10,246 nucleotides of DNA from an uncultured Nitrospira sp. (GTDB taxonomy: Bacteria; Nitrospirota; Nitrospiria; Nitrospirales; Nitrospiraceae): contig CAMLHQ010000102.1 in assembly GCA_946479785.1 (NCBI GenBank), positions 1-10,246 of the forward strand. Direction: 5' to 3'. Both the position numbers and the translations under genes were made by a program. This document shows, one piece after another, positions 5,485-10,246 of the stretch (within the stretch, counting starts at the first letter, position 1; the number at the start of each line of letters is the position of its first letter). The notes below the pieces were generated by a model that made no database searches, was not told where the DNA came from, and saw only the letters and a list, made by a program, of their open reading frames with translations.

Positions 5485-5526
5485 GGAAGGCGAGGAACGA
5501 GCCGGCCGTCATCCTCCGCGAAATGG
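5485..5526 (+). repeat. Dispersed GC-rich intergenic repeat, divergent copy
   Basis: The GGCGAGGAACGAGCCGGCC block matches the left half of the longest element at 10136-10199, and the CCGCGAAATG block at 5516-5525 matches its core, with the middle (GTCATCCT) diverged. It lies in the divergent intergenic space between the membrane-protein gene and the metzincin-like gene. Confidence 0.5.
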
Positions 5527-5555
5527 TTTCGGACGGCTTGTCGCAAGCACAAGTT

Positions 5556-5583
5556 TTGACAACGCTATGGATACTGCTAGGCT
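5556..5583 (+). promoter_or_regulatory. Sigma70-type promoter of the metzincin-like gene
   Basis: A perfect TTGACA (5556-5561), a 16-base spacer and TAGGCT (5578-5583) preceded by TGC give an extended -10 promoter about 45 bases before the ATG at 5629. Two small hairpins follow: CTAGG/CCTAG around 5577-5590 and CCTCA/TGAGG at about 5597-5611, the second inside the 5' leader. Confidence 0.6.
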
Positions 5584-5628
5584 TTCCTAGGACACACCTC
5601 AGAAAATGAGGAGCCTCGGAAAGACAGG

Positions 5629-6288
5629 ATGAAGAGTCAGTTCAAGCCTCAATACTTCTTCTGGTTCAAAATACTCCTGTTGCTTCTCATCCTCTATCTT
5701 GGCGAAGCTTCAAATGTTGTCTGTCTATTACAGCCGCAATATACTCCAATCGGTCGAAGCGGATTACACGGTTCTGGTCAGATCTACTTTATTCCTCTCG
5801 AGACATTCCCCGCGGCAGTGCTGAAGCGGTTCGCGTCATTTTATAGAAACAAGTATGGTCTCAGGATATCGATTCTTCCCGCACTTTCATTACCCAACAG
5901 CGCTTTCAACGAGCAACGAAGGCAATACGTGGCCGAAGAACTCATAGAATTTCTGCAACAGACGGCTCGCGACTCACAACTCGAAGCTGATTCGACCATC
6001 ATCGCCTTGACGGATCAGGATATCTACATCCGAAAGTTTAACTGGCGGTATGCCTTCAGCTTTCGATCCGGCCAAATAGCAATCGCCTCGTTAGCGCGTA
6101 TGGATCATCGATTCATGGGAGTATGGCCGATTGATTCTGATTGGCAAGAGACTCGTTTGCGCAAAATGGTGACGAAGGACATCGGTGTTCTTTATTACCA
6201 CCTGCCGTTGAGCGCTCATTGTCAGAGTCCGGTCTTCGGACGGATTGGAGGTCCGCAAGAACTGGATTTCATGGGAGAAGATCTCTAG
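5629..6288 (+). CDS. Membrane-anchored archaemetzincin-like protein without a zinc site
   Basis: A 219-residue protein with a signal anchor at about 11-31 (a Leu-rich run) and an exported domain resembling archaemetzincins, predicted zinc proteases. Family-like blocks are the opening IYFIPLETFP (52-61), a helix NEQRRQYVAEELIEFLQ (94-110), and STIIALTDQDIYIRKFNWRY (122-141), the counterpart of the ALTDxDIY segment before the active site. Then come GQIAIASLARM and RLRKMVTKDIGVLYY. In active relatives the last block contains HExxHxxGxxH; here the aligned residues read K-D-I-G-V, so both metal-binding His and the catalytic Glu appear lost. A conserved-looking tail GPQELDFMGEDL remains. This suggests a pseudoenzyme, for example a binding or regulatory protein at the outer face of the membrane. 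The start has a GGAAAG/CAGG-type site and the promoter at 5556. The family assignment is from memory and needs a profile search. Confidence 0.7.
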   Translation: MKSQFKPQYFFWFKILLLLLILYLGEASNVVCLLQPQYTPIGRSGLHGSGQIYFIPLETFPAAVLKRFASFYRNKYGLRISILPALSLPNSAFNEQRRQYVAEELIEFLQQTARDSQLEADSTIIALTDQDIYIRKFNWRYAFSFRSGQIAIASLARMDHRFMGVWPIDSDWQETRLRKMVTKDIGVLYYHLPLSAHCQSPVFGRIGGPQELDFMGEDL

Positions 6289-6310
6289 AACATGCGTGAA
6301 ATTATTCAAA

Positions 6311-6342
6311 GCGGTCGGCCGCGCGCCGGGAAATGCCTCTCA
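6311..6342 (+). repeat. Dispersed GC-rich intergenic repeat, short copy
   Basis: GCGGTCGGCCGCGCGCCGGG followed by AAATGCCTCTC shares the GGCC, GCGCCGnGAAATG and pyrimidine-rich end of the other copies. It follows the metzincin-like gene by about 25 bases. The CTGGT/ACCAG hairpin just after it (about 6347-6360) has no U-tract. Confidence 0.4.
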
Positions 6343-6401
6343 TGTGCTGGTTGGTACCAGGGAACACCGAGGAGAAGGGGAGAGGGGTAGGGAAGAGTGG
6401 T

Positions 6402-6797
6402 TCAGCCACCGGCGAAGACGGGACGGAAGCCTGCATTGGTCAAGATGCGTGCGACAGTGTCGCGGTGATCACCTTGAATCTCGATTCGTCCTTCTTTCAC
6501 GGTGCCTCCGGCACCACAGGCCTTTTGCATTTCTTTCGCCAGCCGCTCTTTCTCAGGCTGGCTGATACCGACAAATCCTGTGACAACCGTCACCGTTTTC
6601 CCACCCCGGTGAGCGGTCGAACGAATGATATCCACCCGCCCACGGGTTCTTTTTGGTGCGGCTGGTGCCCCATCGGCTAGATCGCGAGCAGGTGGCTTCG
6701 TTGACGTCGACGGCAGTGTCACATCCTTCAGCGCAGCGAACGGACTCTTCCATGCGAACTGCTCATCGCCCGTAGAAATGGGTTTCTTTTCTTTCAT
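6402..6797 (-). CDS. yciH: SUI1/eIF1-like translation factor (YciH family)
   Basis: A 131-residue protein with a C-terminal SUI1 domain (about 53-131). The domain shows the typical core VDIIRSTAHRGGKTVTVVTG, the helix PEKERLAKEMQKACGAGGTV, the strand GRIEIQGDHRDTVARIL and the end GFRPVFAGG. Bacterial YciH resembles eukaryotic eIF1; in E. coli it has been linked to start-codon discrimination and inhibition of translation under stress. Residues 1-52 are a Lys/Pro/Ala-rich extension (FAWKSPFAALKDVTLPSTS, then KPPARDLADGAPAAPKR) of the kind common before this domain. The ATG at 6797 has no good Shine-Dalgarno sequence. The gene reads toward the metzincin-like gene (convergent), and a GGTGG/CCACT-type short stem covers the stop. 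No operon partner: the gene upstream is separated by a dispersed repeat. Confidence 0.9.
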   Translation of the reverse strand: MKEKKPISTGDEQFAWKSPFAALKDVTLPSTSTKPPARDLADGAPAAPKRTRGRVDIIRSTAHRGGKTVTVVTGFVGISQPEKERLAKEMQKACGAGGTVKEGRIEIQGDHRDTVARILTNAGFRPVFAGG

Positions 6798-6854
6798 GCG
6801 CTGTATATTCAGGGACGGAAGGCTACCTGGAAGTAATAGATTCTACAAGCAGCC

Positions 6855-6901
6855 CGGGGAGCAGGCCCGCCACGCGCCGCGAAAATTGAGCCTACACCTT
6901 T
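6855..6901 (+). repeat. Dispersed GC-rich intergenic repeat, well-preserved copy
   Basis: CGGGGAGCAGGCCCGCCACG, then CGCCGCGAAAATTGAGCCTACACCTTTTT, aligns over nearly its whole length with the copy at 10136-10199 (GAGCCGGCCCGCCACGCGCT, then GCAAAATGAGGCCTGGCACTTTTT). It lies directly against the stop codon of the gene at 6902-7216, so on the minus strand it forms the start of that gene's 3' untranslated region. The run of Ts is on the plus strand, so it does not terminate that gene in the classical way. Confidence 0.7.
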
Positions 6902-7216
6902 TTAATTCTCTTCTCGAACTTTCACTTTCTCGAGAAACCCGCCAAGGTTTGGATTGGCGTAGAGACCATAGGCATCAGCAATGATCCCTTTGGGTCCACC
7001 GTCTACCTCTATGGCATAGACGACAGACATGTCATCCGGATCGCTCGCTCCCTCGAATCGGTAGTGCTCCACGATTGTCAGCTCGTCAGCCTTGAAGGTC
7101 CTTCCGCTCTCCACATCCCGGAACGCTTGAGCGAGAAACTCGAAATTTGCCGTGAACCCTCTTTTCTTCAGCTCTTGGATGGCTTCGACCATATTCGTGT
7201 AAAGCTTCACGCTCAT
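6902..7216 (-). CDS. Small conserved protein, often labelled 'phosphoribosylpyrophosphate synthetase'
   Basis: A 104-residue single-domain protein. The ATG at 7216 follows AGGGAG with a gap of about four bases. Visible blocks are an N-terminal helix MVEAIQELKKRGFTANFEF (about 9-27), ELTIVEHYRFEGASDPDDMS (45-64), VVYAIEVDGGPKGIIADAYG (65-84) and an acidic/basic end KVKVREEN. I recognise this as a roughly 100-residue family with YRFEGxSDPDD and V-DAYGxYA signatures, found in Bacteroidetes and several other phyla. Automatic annotation has attached the name PRPP synthetase to it. Real PRPP synthetases are about three times longer and have two phosphoribosyltransferase-like domains and a PRPP-binding loop, none of which is present. 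The true function is unknown. It is a single gene, with a dispersed repeat after the stop. Confidence 0.8.
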   Translation of the reverse strand: MSVKLYTNMVEAIQELKKRGFTANFEFLAQAFRDVESGRTFKADELTIVEHYRFEGASDPDDMSVVYAIEVDGGPKGIIADAYGLYANPNLGGFLEKVKVREEN

Positions 7217-7401
7217 TGAACTCCCTCAAGAAATGAACACTCAACGTTATTCTACTCCTCTGTCGCGCTGCATGCTGACCTCAGGGGCTGAGTACTGAAC
7301 ACGGATGACGCTGGTAGGAACTCTATACTCCAGACTTTGGATAAAGCTCTGGTGAGTTCAAGTGGTGTGACCGCGCGACCCGATTATTCATTGGTCAATA
7401 G

Positions 7402-7534
7402 TGAGATGGCGACTTATCCCAGAGATCCAAAATCCGGAGAAAAGCCCACTCGATCGGATTCTGACGCGGAATCAACCACCACGTTTATCACTACAGGTAG
7501 CAAGACAAACCTCGATAGCGTCAGAGAAGCTAAG
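7402..7534 (+). repeat. Copy 2 of the coding-like repeat (copy 1 at 2449-2586)
   Basis: This copy is about 92 percent identical to the other by eye and lies about 4.95 kb away in the same orientation. The left boundary is just before the shared ATGGC; the right boundary follows CGTCAGAGAAGC. The flanks are unrelated. Confidence 0.8.
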
Positions 7535-7597
7535 TCGCTCTCTCTCATTTTCACCACCCCTGTCCAGCCCTGTAGGGAGCAGCCCAGCGATCTGTAG
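7406..7597 (+). CDS. Small protein of unknown function, intact member of a repeated ORF
   Basis: A 63-residue frame from ATG 7406 to TAG 7595-7597. It starts MATYPRDPKSGEKPTRSDSD and continues with a Ser/Thr-rich ESTTTFITTGSKT, then NLDSVREAK and a tail SLSLIFTTPVQPCREQPSDL. The ATG is where similarity to the other copy begins, so it is preferred over the in-frame TTG at 7337. Synonymous differences and codon-sized indels between the copies support this frame, although third positions coincide with those of one reverse-strand frame. The Shine-Dalgarno is weak (GTGAG directly before the ATG). The first half is hydrophilic and likely disordered; no domain is recognised. The C-terminal tails of the two copies are unrelated, as if a short N-terminal module had been copied into two places. 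It may also be an untranslated mobile repeat. Confidence 0.45.
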   Translation: MATYPRDPKSGEKPTRSDSDAESTTTFITTGSKTNLDSVREAKSLSLIFTTPVQPCREQPSDL

Positions 7598-7716
7598 GCA
7601 CCCCCAACTAGGTGGTTAACTAGCCCGAATCCGATTGTGCTCGAAGCCGAGTCTCCGAACACCTGCAACTGATTGGAACATATAGACATCTGACGATCAG
7701 CGCGAACTCAATCAGA

Positions 7717-7788
7717 AAGAAATCGACGTTCGATTTCTTGGTATCCTCTTTGCGGATCATCCAAGAAAAGCGGCTGCAGACTGGCCGC
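7717..7788 (+). promoter_or_regulatory. Structured leader with competing hairpins upstream of the gene at 7827
   Basis: Hairpin A: AAGAAATCGA (7717-7726) and TCGATTTCTT (7730-7739) pair perfectly over ten bases around a CGT loop. Hairpin B: TTTCTTGG (7734-7741) pairs perfectly with CCAAGAAA (7761-7768), with an inner ATCC/GGAT stem. Bases 7734-7739 belong to both, so the two hairpins exclude each other. Hairpin C: GCGGC (7770-7774) and GCCGC (7784-7788) lies before the Shine-Dalgarno sequence at 7816-7821. This layout is what an attenuator or RNA switch needs, though arm A could equally be a DNA operator. No U-tract is present, so control would more likely act on translation or RNA stability. 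Confidence 0.4.
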
Positions 7789-7826
7789 ACATTAAGCAGG
7801 TGTTTGATCCAGCAACGGAGGAAACC

Positions 7827-8087
7827 ATGGCCTATGTTACCGAAACTATCGCATCGCGCATTGCATGGTGCCAACATCAGAAAACGCAGGTGCAGACGCA
7901 GTCCGAATTTGAAGGATGGAGTGCCGAAGAGACGGGTTTAAGGGACGCACTGCTCAATAGAGATCATAAAAGCCAGTACCGGTATCGTCCGTCCGGTGTG
8001 CTTGAGCGATATGTGATGGGGCTCGAGGATGGCCTAGCATTAATTCGCGCTGCAGGCGTGGAACAACATTGCGCAAGCTCCGAGTAG
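7827..8087 (+). CDS. Small conserved protein of unknown function
   Basis: An 86-residue soluble protein. The ATG at 7827 is preceded by a near-perfect CGGAGG with a gap of about five bases, which decides against the in-frame GTG at 7800. It is mostly helical by pattern: MAYVTETIASRIAWCQHQKT (1-20), FEGWSAEETGLRDALLNRDH (about 27-46) and PSGVLERYVMGLEDGLALIR (about 54-73). There is no signal peptide or membrane segment. Three aromatic-rich spots (AWCQ, EGWS, YRYRP) are probably conserved. I recall close relatives only in Nitrospira genomes, without function. It is a single-gene unit with a structured leader upstream and an intrinsic terminator about 100 bases downstream. Strong translation signals and its own terminator suggest a well-expressed protein. 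Confidence 0.75.
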   Translation: MAYVTETIASRIAWCQHQKTQVQTQSEFEGWSAEETGLRDALLNRDHKSQYRYRPSGVLERYVMGLEDGLALIRAAGVEQHCASSE

Positions 8088-8190
8088 GGCACAGAAGCGA
8101 AGCGTGAATCTCTTTTAGCTACGCTTTCGGATCTCAGCGAGAGTCAGGATAAAGAATGACCGAGACACTGGTAACCTTCTCCGATGCTGG

Positions 8191-8220
8191 AGCCAGCTCT
8201 CTATAGAGCGGCTTTGTTTT
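8191..8220 (+). terminator. Intrinsic terminator of the gene at 7827-8087
   Basis: AGCC (8191-8194), a bulged A, GCTCT (8196-8200), loop CTAT, AGAGC (8205-8209) and GGCT (8210-8213) form a nine-pair stem followed by TTGTTTT. This is a good Rho-independent terminator for plus-strand transcripts. It overlaps the last codons and stop (TAG in the loop) of the convergent gene at 8201-8440. Confidence 0.75.
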
Positions 8221-8440
8221 CACGCAAATCTGTGATTGGCCCGCGCCAAAGACCTTCCGGCACTAGCTCCAATGGTACTAACTGATTCAACCACCGGACC
8301 AGGAATTTTCCTCCGATCTGGCTCGCCTTGGGTTGCATCTGGATGACCTCGGTCAAAACCTTAAAGTGTACGTGTGACGACAGATCGTCGTAGCGAAACC
8401 AGTAGAATCCAGCCTTATTCGGGGGGGTAGCGAGAGTCAT
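8201..8440 (-). CDS. Small hypothetical protein with a GFYWFRYDD motif
   Basis: A 79-residue predicted cytoplasmic protein. The ATG at 8440 is chosen because GGGAG lies eight bases upstream; the longer GTG start at 8467 has no such site. The N-terminus PPNKAGFYWFRYDDLSSHVH (about 6-25) recalls small phage or plasmid-type proteins with a P-x-K-x-G-x-Y-W motif, followed by VLTEVIQMQ, KFLVRWLNQLVPLELVPEGL and WRGPITDL, suggesting a small beta-rich fold. A run of seven C residues (complement of 8421-8427) encodes the Thr-Pro-Pro stretch just before the motif, a slippage-prone spot. The last residues and the stop lie inside the terminator of the convergent gene. Function unknown. Confidence 0.6.
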   Translation of the reverse strand: MTLATPPNKAGFYWFRYDDLSSHVHFKVLTEVIQMQPKASQIGGKFLVRWLNQLVPLELVPEGLWRGPITDLRENKAAL

Positions 8441-8592
8441 CGACGGGACTCCCAATAGGGGTGACACACAATAGCCTAAACCATCGCGGTATTCTTGTGC
8501 AAGCTACAATCCTGCTCTCATTAGAGGTCACTCAAGATTACTGTCGGCGAGACTCAGACGTGGAAAGCCGAGGTGCTCATACCAACCAGCGA

Positions 8593-8943
8593 CTAGGAGA
8601 CGGGTGGAGCGACGAGCGTTAATGCACCTAAATCAGTGAATGGAAGGCTCAATTGTGCAGTGGACATACGATCTTTACACCGGCGACGACGCCAAGATGT
8701 CGTGCAGTTGGGGATAGTTTCCGAAACCGATGATGGGCATGAGGATTTTGGTTTAGCGCGAGGACGTCTTGGTCTCTGAAGTCTTGGATTCTGTTTAAGT
8801 TTTAGTTCCTCAATCTGCCTTAACAATACTTTTTCATGATCAATACAAATGCCGTGAGAAGTCACTTGCCAGTCGTACAGTCCGATTTCACCAATCAGCG
8901 TTTCCTTTCCTTCATCTTCACACCATGCACATATGACTTTCAT
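8593..8943 (-). CDS. Small protein with an N-terminal Cys/His zinc-binding-like motif
   Basis: A 116-residue protein with a two-part structure. Residues 1-50 are well formed: MKVICAWCEDEGKETLIGEI, then HGICIDHEKVLLRQIEELKL. They carry C5-x2-C8 and H30-x2-C33-x2-H36, the spacing of a small zinc-binding knuckle followed by a helix. I recall this N-terminus as a recurrent small family in Nitrospira. The remainder is very basic (RLQRPRRPRAKPK) and then low in pattern (SCPSSVSETIPNCTTSWRRR). Another reading frame is open over part of this tail, so a frameshift near 8760 is possible. The ATG at 8943 is taken because it begins the conserved part; no Shine-Dalgarno sequence is visible and an in-frame TTG at 8961 exists. 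Nucleic-acid binding is a reasonable guess, not shown. Confidence 0.55.
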   Translation of the reverse strand: MKVICAWCEDEGKETLIGEIGLYDWQVTSHGICIDHEKVLLRQIEELKLKQNPRLQRPRRPRAKPKSSCPSSVSETIPNCTTSWRRRRCKDRMSTAQLSLPFTDLGALTLVAPPVS

Positions 8944-9006
8944 GATGAAGTGATTGAGCAAGCTTAATGCCGAATACGGTCAAACAAAAAAGATGAAAAT
9001 GCCGGG

Positions 9007-9303
9007 CTAAGGACTGTCTTGAACAGTCACCTCAAGGTCATTGTAGGCAAACGAATGCATCGCAGAAATGTGTTCGACAAATAATTCTGAATTATCAGGC
9101 GAAAGCGTGCAGAAGCGAAATGCATACAGAAAGGATTTAATTGAACACAAAAGTGTGGAACGTTCTTTCTCATGTGCAGGTTTTCTAAGAGCAGACTCGA
9201 ACGAAGAGTAATCGATTAGAAGTGATTTGAAAATTCGGTGGACTGTGTAAGGGCTGAGCCTACGCTGCTGATGAAGAGTCCGAGAAGTGTTTTTCCACCT
9301 CAT
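9007..9303 (-). CDS. Hypothetical protein, uncertain
   Basis: A 98-residue frame from ATG 9303 to the TAA at 9007-9009. Its sequence looks protein-like (VHRIFKSLLIDYSSFESALR, SIKSFLYAFRF, SELFVEHISAMHSFAYNDLE) with regular hydrophobic spacing. However, there is no Shine-Dalgarno sequence before the ATG and no recognised motif. The segment is visibly richer in A and T than its surroundings, which suggests either a transferred fragment or non-coding DNA. If it is not real, the stretch from 8944 to 9425 has no gene apart from the short repeat at 9316-9345. Confidence 0.3.
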   Translation of the reverse strand: MRWKNTSRTLHQQRRLSPYTVHRIFKSLLIDYSSFESALRKPAHEKERSTLLCSIKSFLYAFRFCTLSPDNSELFVEHISAMHSFAYNDLEVTVQDSP

Positions 9304-9315
9304 GAGTTCATTAGA

Positions 9316-9345
9316 GAGAAGCGACCCGCCATGCGCCGGGGAAAT
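9316..9345 (+). repeat. Dispersed GC-rich intergenic repeat, short copy
   Basis: The segment GAAGCGACCCGCCATGCGCC followed by GGGGAAAT shares the CCCGCCAyGCGCCGsGrAAA core with 2641, 6855 and 10136. It lies about 80 bases before the alpha/beta hydrolase start. Confidence 0.5.
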
Positions 9346-9425
9346 ACAGAATGCCCTGTCTCCTCAACTCGGGGTATTCTACGTCTTCCAGTGAAGGACG
9401 AGCTATGTCTTCAATGCAGGGAAAA

Positions 9426-10124
9426 ATGAGGCACATGACGACGGCACTGACAGTACGCGTGTCGGATTCAGGGGGCGATGTCGAGGCGTTGCTGCTCCGT
9501 CCGGACGATGCGAGGTGGCTCCTGGTATTAGCTCACGGCGCAGGGGCGGGGATGCATCACCCGTTCCTGGAAAGTCTAGCCCGCGAACTGGCTGCTTGCC
9601 GTGTGGCAAGCCTCCGGTACCAGTTTCCGTACATGCAGCAGCGACGGAAGAGACCGGACGCCCCAGCTATGTTGACAGCGACGGTCCGGGCGGCCGTAAT
9701 AGCGGCGTCAGAAGCCGCATCGGATTTGCCGCTGTTGGCGGGAGGCAAATCGCTCGGGGGGCGCATGACGTCGCTGGCGTTTGCCGAGGAGCGAACTGCC
9801 ACGAAAGCCGACACCGCGCGCGTGCGCGGTATCGTGTTCTTTGGCTTTCCCTTGCACCCCCCAGGCCGTTCAGGCACACAACGCGCCGAACATTTGGCAC
9901 GGGTGCAGGTGCCGATGCTGTTTCTGCAAGGTACGCGCGATACCTTGGCCGATCTCGCCCTGATTCGCCCCGTCTGCGCAAAGCTTGCACCTCGTGCCAC
10001 ATTATATGTTGTGGACACCGCGGACCACTCCTTCCACGTGCTGAAGCGATCGGGAAAGATAGATGCTGATGTCTTCAGGGAGCTCGCACGTACGGTCGCT
10101 TCGTGGGCTGATTCCCTCGCCTAA
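9426..10124 (+). CDS. Alpha/beta hydrolase of the KANL3/Tex30-like family
   Basis: A 232-residue cytoplasmic alpha/beta-hydrolase-fold protein. Recognisable parts in order: strand and oxyanion-type loop LLVLAHGAGAGMHHPF (32-47), the strand VASLRYQFPYM (60-70), the nucleophile elbow GGKSLGGRM (Ser109), VRGIVFFGFPLHPPG (133-147), the acid strand MLFLQGTRDTLA (Asp172) and the histidine motif ADHSFHV (His201). The triad Ser109-Asp172-His201 is complete, so an active esterase or related hydrolase is expected; the natural substrate of these small bacterial members is not known. The length is usual for the family. The start at ATG 9426 is chosen because AGGG lies four bases upstream; ATG 9435 (with GAGG just before it) is a near-equal alternative, while the in-frame ATG at 9351 lacks a ribosome binding site. 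Base composition is GC-richer than the preceding 400 bases. Confidence 0.9.
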   Translation: MRHMTTALTVRVSDSGGDVEALLLRPDDARWLLVLAHGAGAGMHHPFLESLARELAACRVASLRYQFPYMQQRRKRPDAPAMLTATVRAAVIAASEAASDLPLLAGGKSLGGRMTSLAFAEERTATKADTARVRGIVFFGFPLHPPGRSGTQRAEHLARVQVPMLFLQGTRDTLADLALIRPVCAKLAPRATLYVVDTADHSFHVLKRSGKIDADVFRELARTVASWADSLA

Positions 10125-10135
10125 GACGGTTGGTG

Positions 10136-10199
10136 AGAGGAGGCGAGGAAGGAGCCGGCCCGCCACGCGCTGCAAAATGAGGCCTGGCACTTTTTCATG
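10136..10199 (+). repeat. Dispersed GC-rich intergenic repeat, longest copy
   Basis: The element starts with GAGGAGGCGAGGAAGGAGCC and continues through GGCCCGCCACGCGCTGCAAA to ATGAGGCCTGGCACTTTTT. It begins about 12 bases after the hydrolase stop. It shares its left part with 5485-5526 and its core and right part with 6855-6901. A TTTTT run at its end with an AGGCCT palindrome could help terminate the hydrolase transcript, but no long stem is formed. The remaining 47 bases of the window show nothing further. Confidence 0.7.
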
Positions 10200-10246
10200 T
10201 TCAACAGCGAGGGACTCTTGCGCCCCCTATGCGAACGTCCTCGAAC

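Noticed and set aside
7637..7690. TATAGA at about 7680 as promoter for the gene at 7827
   Set aside because: No acceptable -35 hexamer was found at 16-18 bases (AACACC at best), so the promoter remains unplaced.
9515..10069. A 184-codon plus frame and long minus frames over the alpha/beta hydrolase
   Set aside because: These are typical GC-rich shadow frames; the hydrolase frame has an intact catalytic triad and family motifs.

Overview
The window looks like an accessory or housekeeping-poor stretch of a Gram-negative chromosome, most likely a Nitrospira-type bacterium (Nitrospirota). This is an inference. It rests on the style of the small conserved proteins, the many lipobox signal peptides, the moderately high GC, and similarity recalled from memory to Nitrospira proteins; no database search was possible. 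No rRNA, tRNA, CRISPR array, transposase or prophage module was seen. Most genes are short, standing alone or in pairs, with Shine-Dalgarno sequences of the GGAGG type.

Layout. 1-1005 (minus): the 5' part of an RNB-family exoribonuclease that runs off the left edge. 1216-1647 (plus): a cupredoxin-like lipoprotein with no visible copper ligands and an apparent nonsense codon in its signal peptide. 1852-2265 (plus): a secreted IPT/TIG-domain protein followed by a strong hairpin. 2453-2636: a frameshifted copy of a small ORF whose intact relative lies at 7406-7597. 2689-3945 (minus): a two-gene operon of paralogous lipoproteins with a good sigma70 promoter at 4050-4077. 4248-4481 (plus): a small winged-helix-like protein preceded by a palindromic operator candidate. 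4508-4939 (plus): a doubtful tiny ORF, then a coiled-coil lipoprotein. 4987-5361 (minus): a four-helix membrane protein whose promoter is flanked by inverted GGACCAAG boxes. 5629-6288 (plus): an archaemetzincin-like protein whose HExxH zinc site appears to be lost. 6402-6797 (minus): a SUI1/YciH protein. 6902-7216 (minus): a small conserved protein usually labelled, probably wrongly, as PRPP synthetase. 7827-8087 (plus): a small conserved protein with a structured leader and a clean terminator. 8201-8440, 8593-8943 and perhaps 9007-9303 (minus): small proteins of unknown role. 9426-10124 (plus): an alpha/beta hydrolase with an intact catalytic triad.

Two repeat systems run through the window. 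One is a dispersed GC-rich intergenic element of about 30-60 bp, with a core like CCCGCCACGCGCCGCGAAAA; it is seen at 2641, 5485, 6311, 6855, 9316 and 10136, and perhaps at 1646. The other is the pair of small coding-like repeats. The genes do not form one pathway. Cell-envelope proteins dominate (three lipoproteins with clear lipoboxes plus the cupredoxin-like one, one secreted IPT protein, one multi-pass membrane protein and one anchored metzincin-like protein). The most unusual items are the degenerate metzincin, the duplicated small ORF, the switch-like leader at 7717-7788 and the dispersed repeat family.
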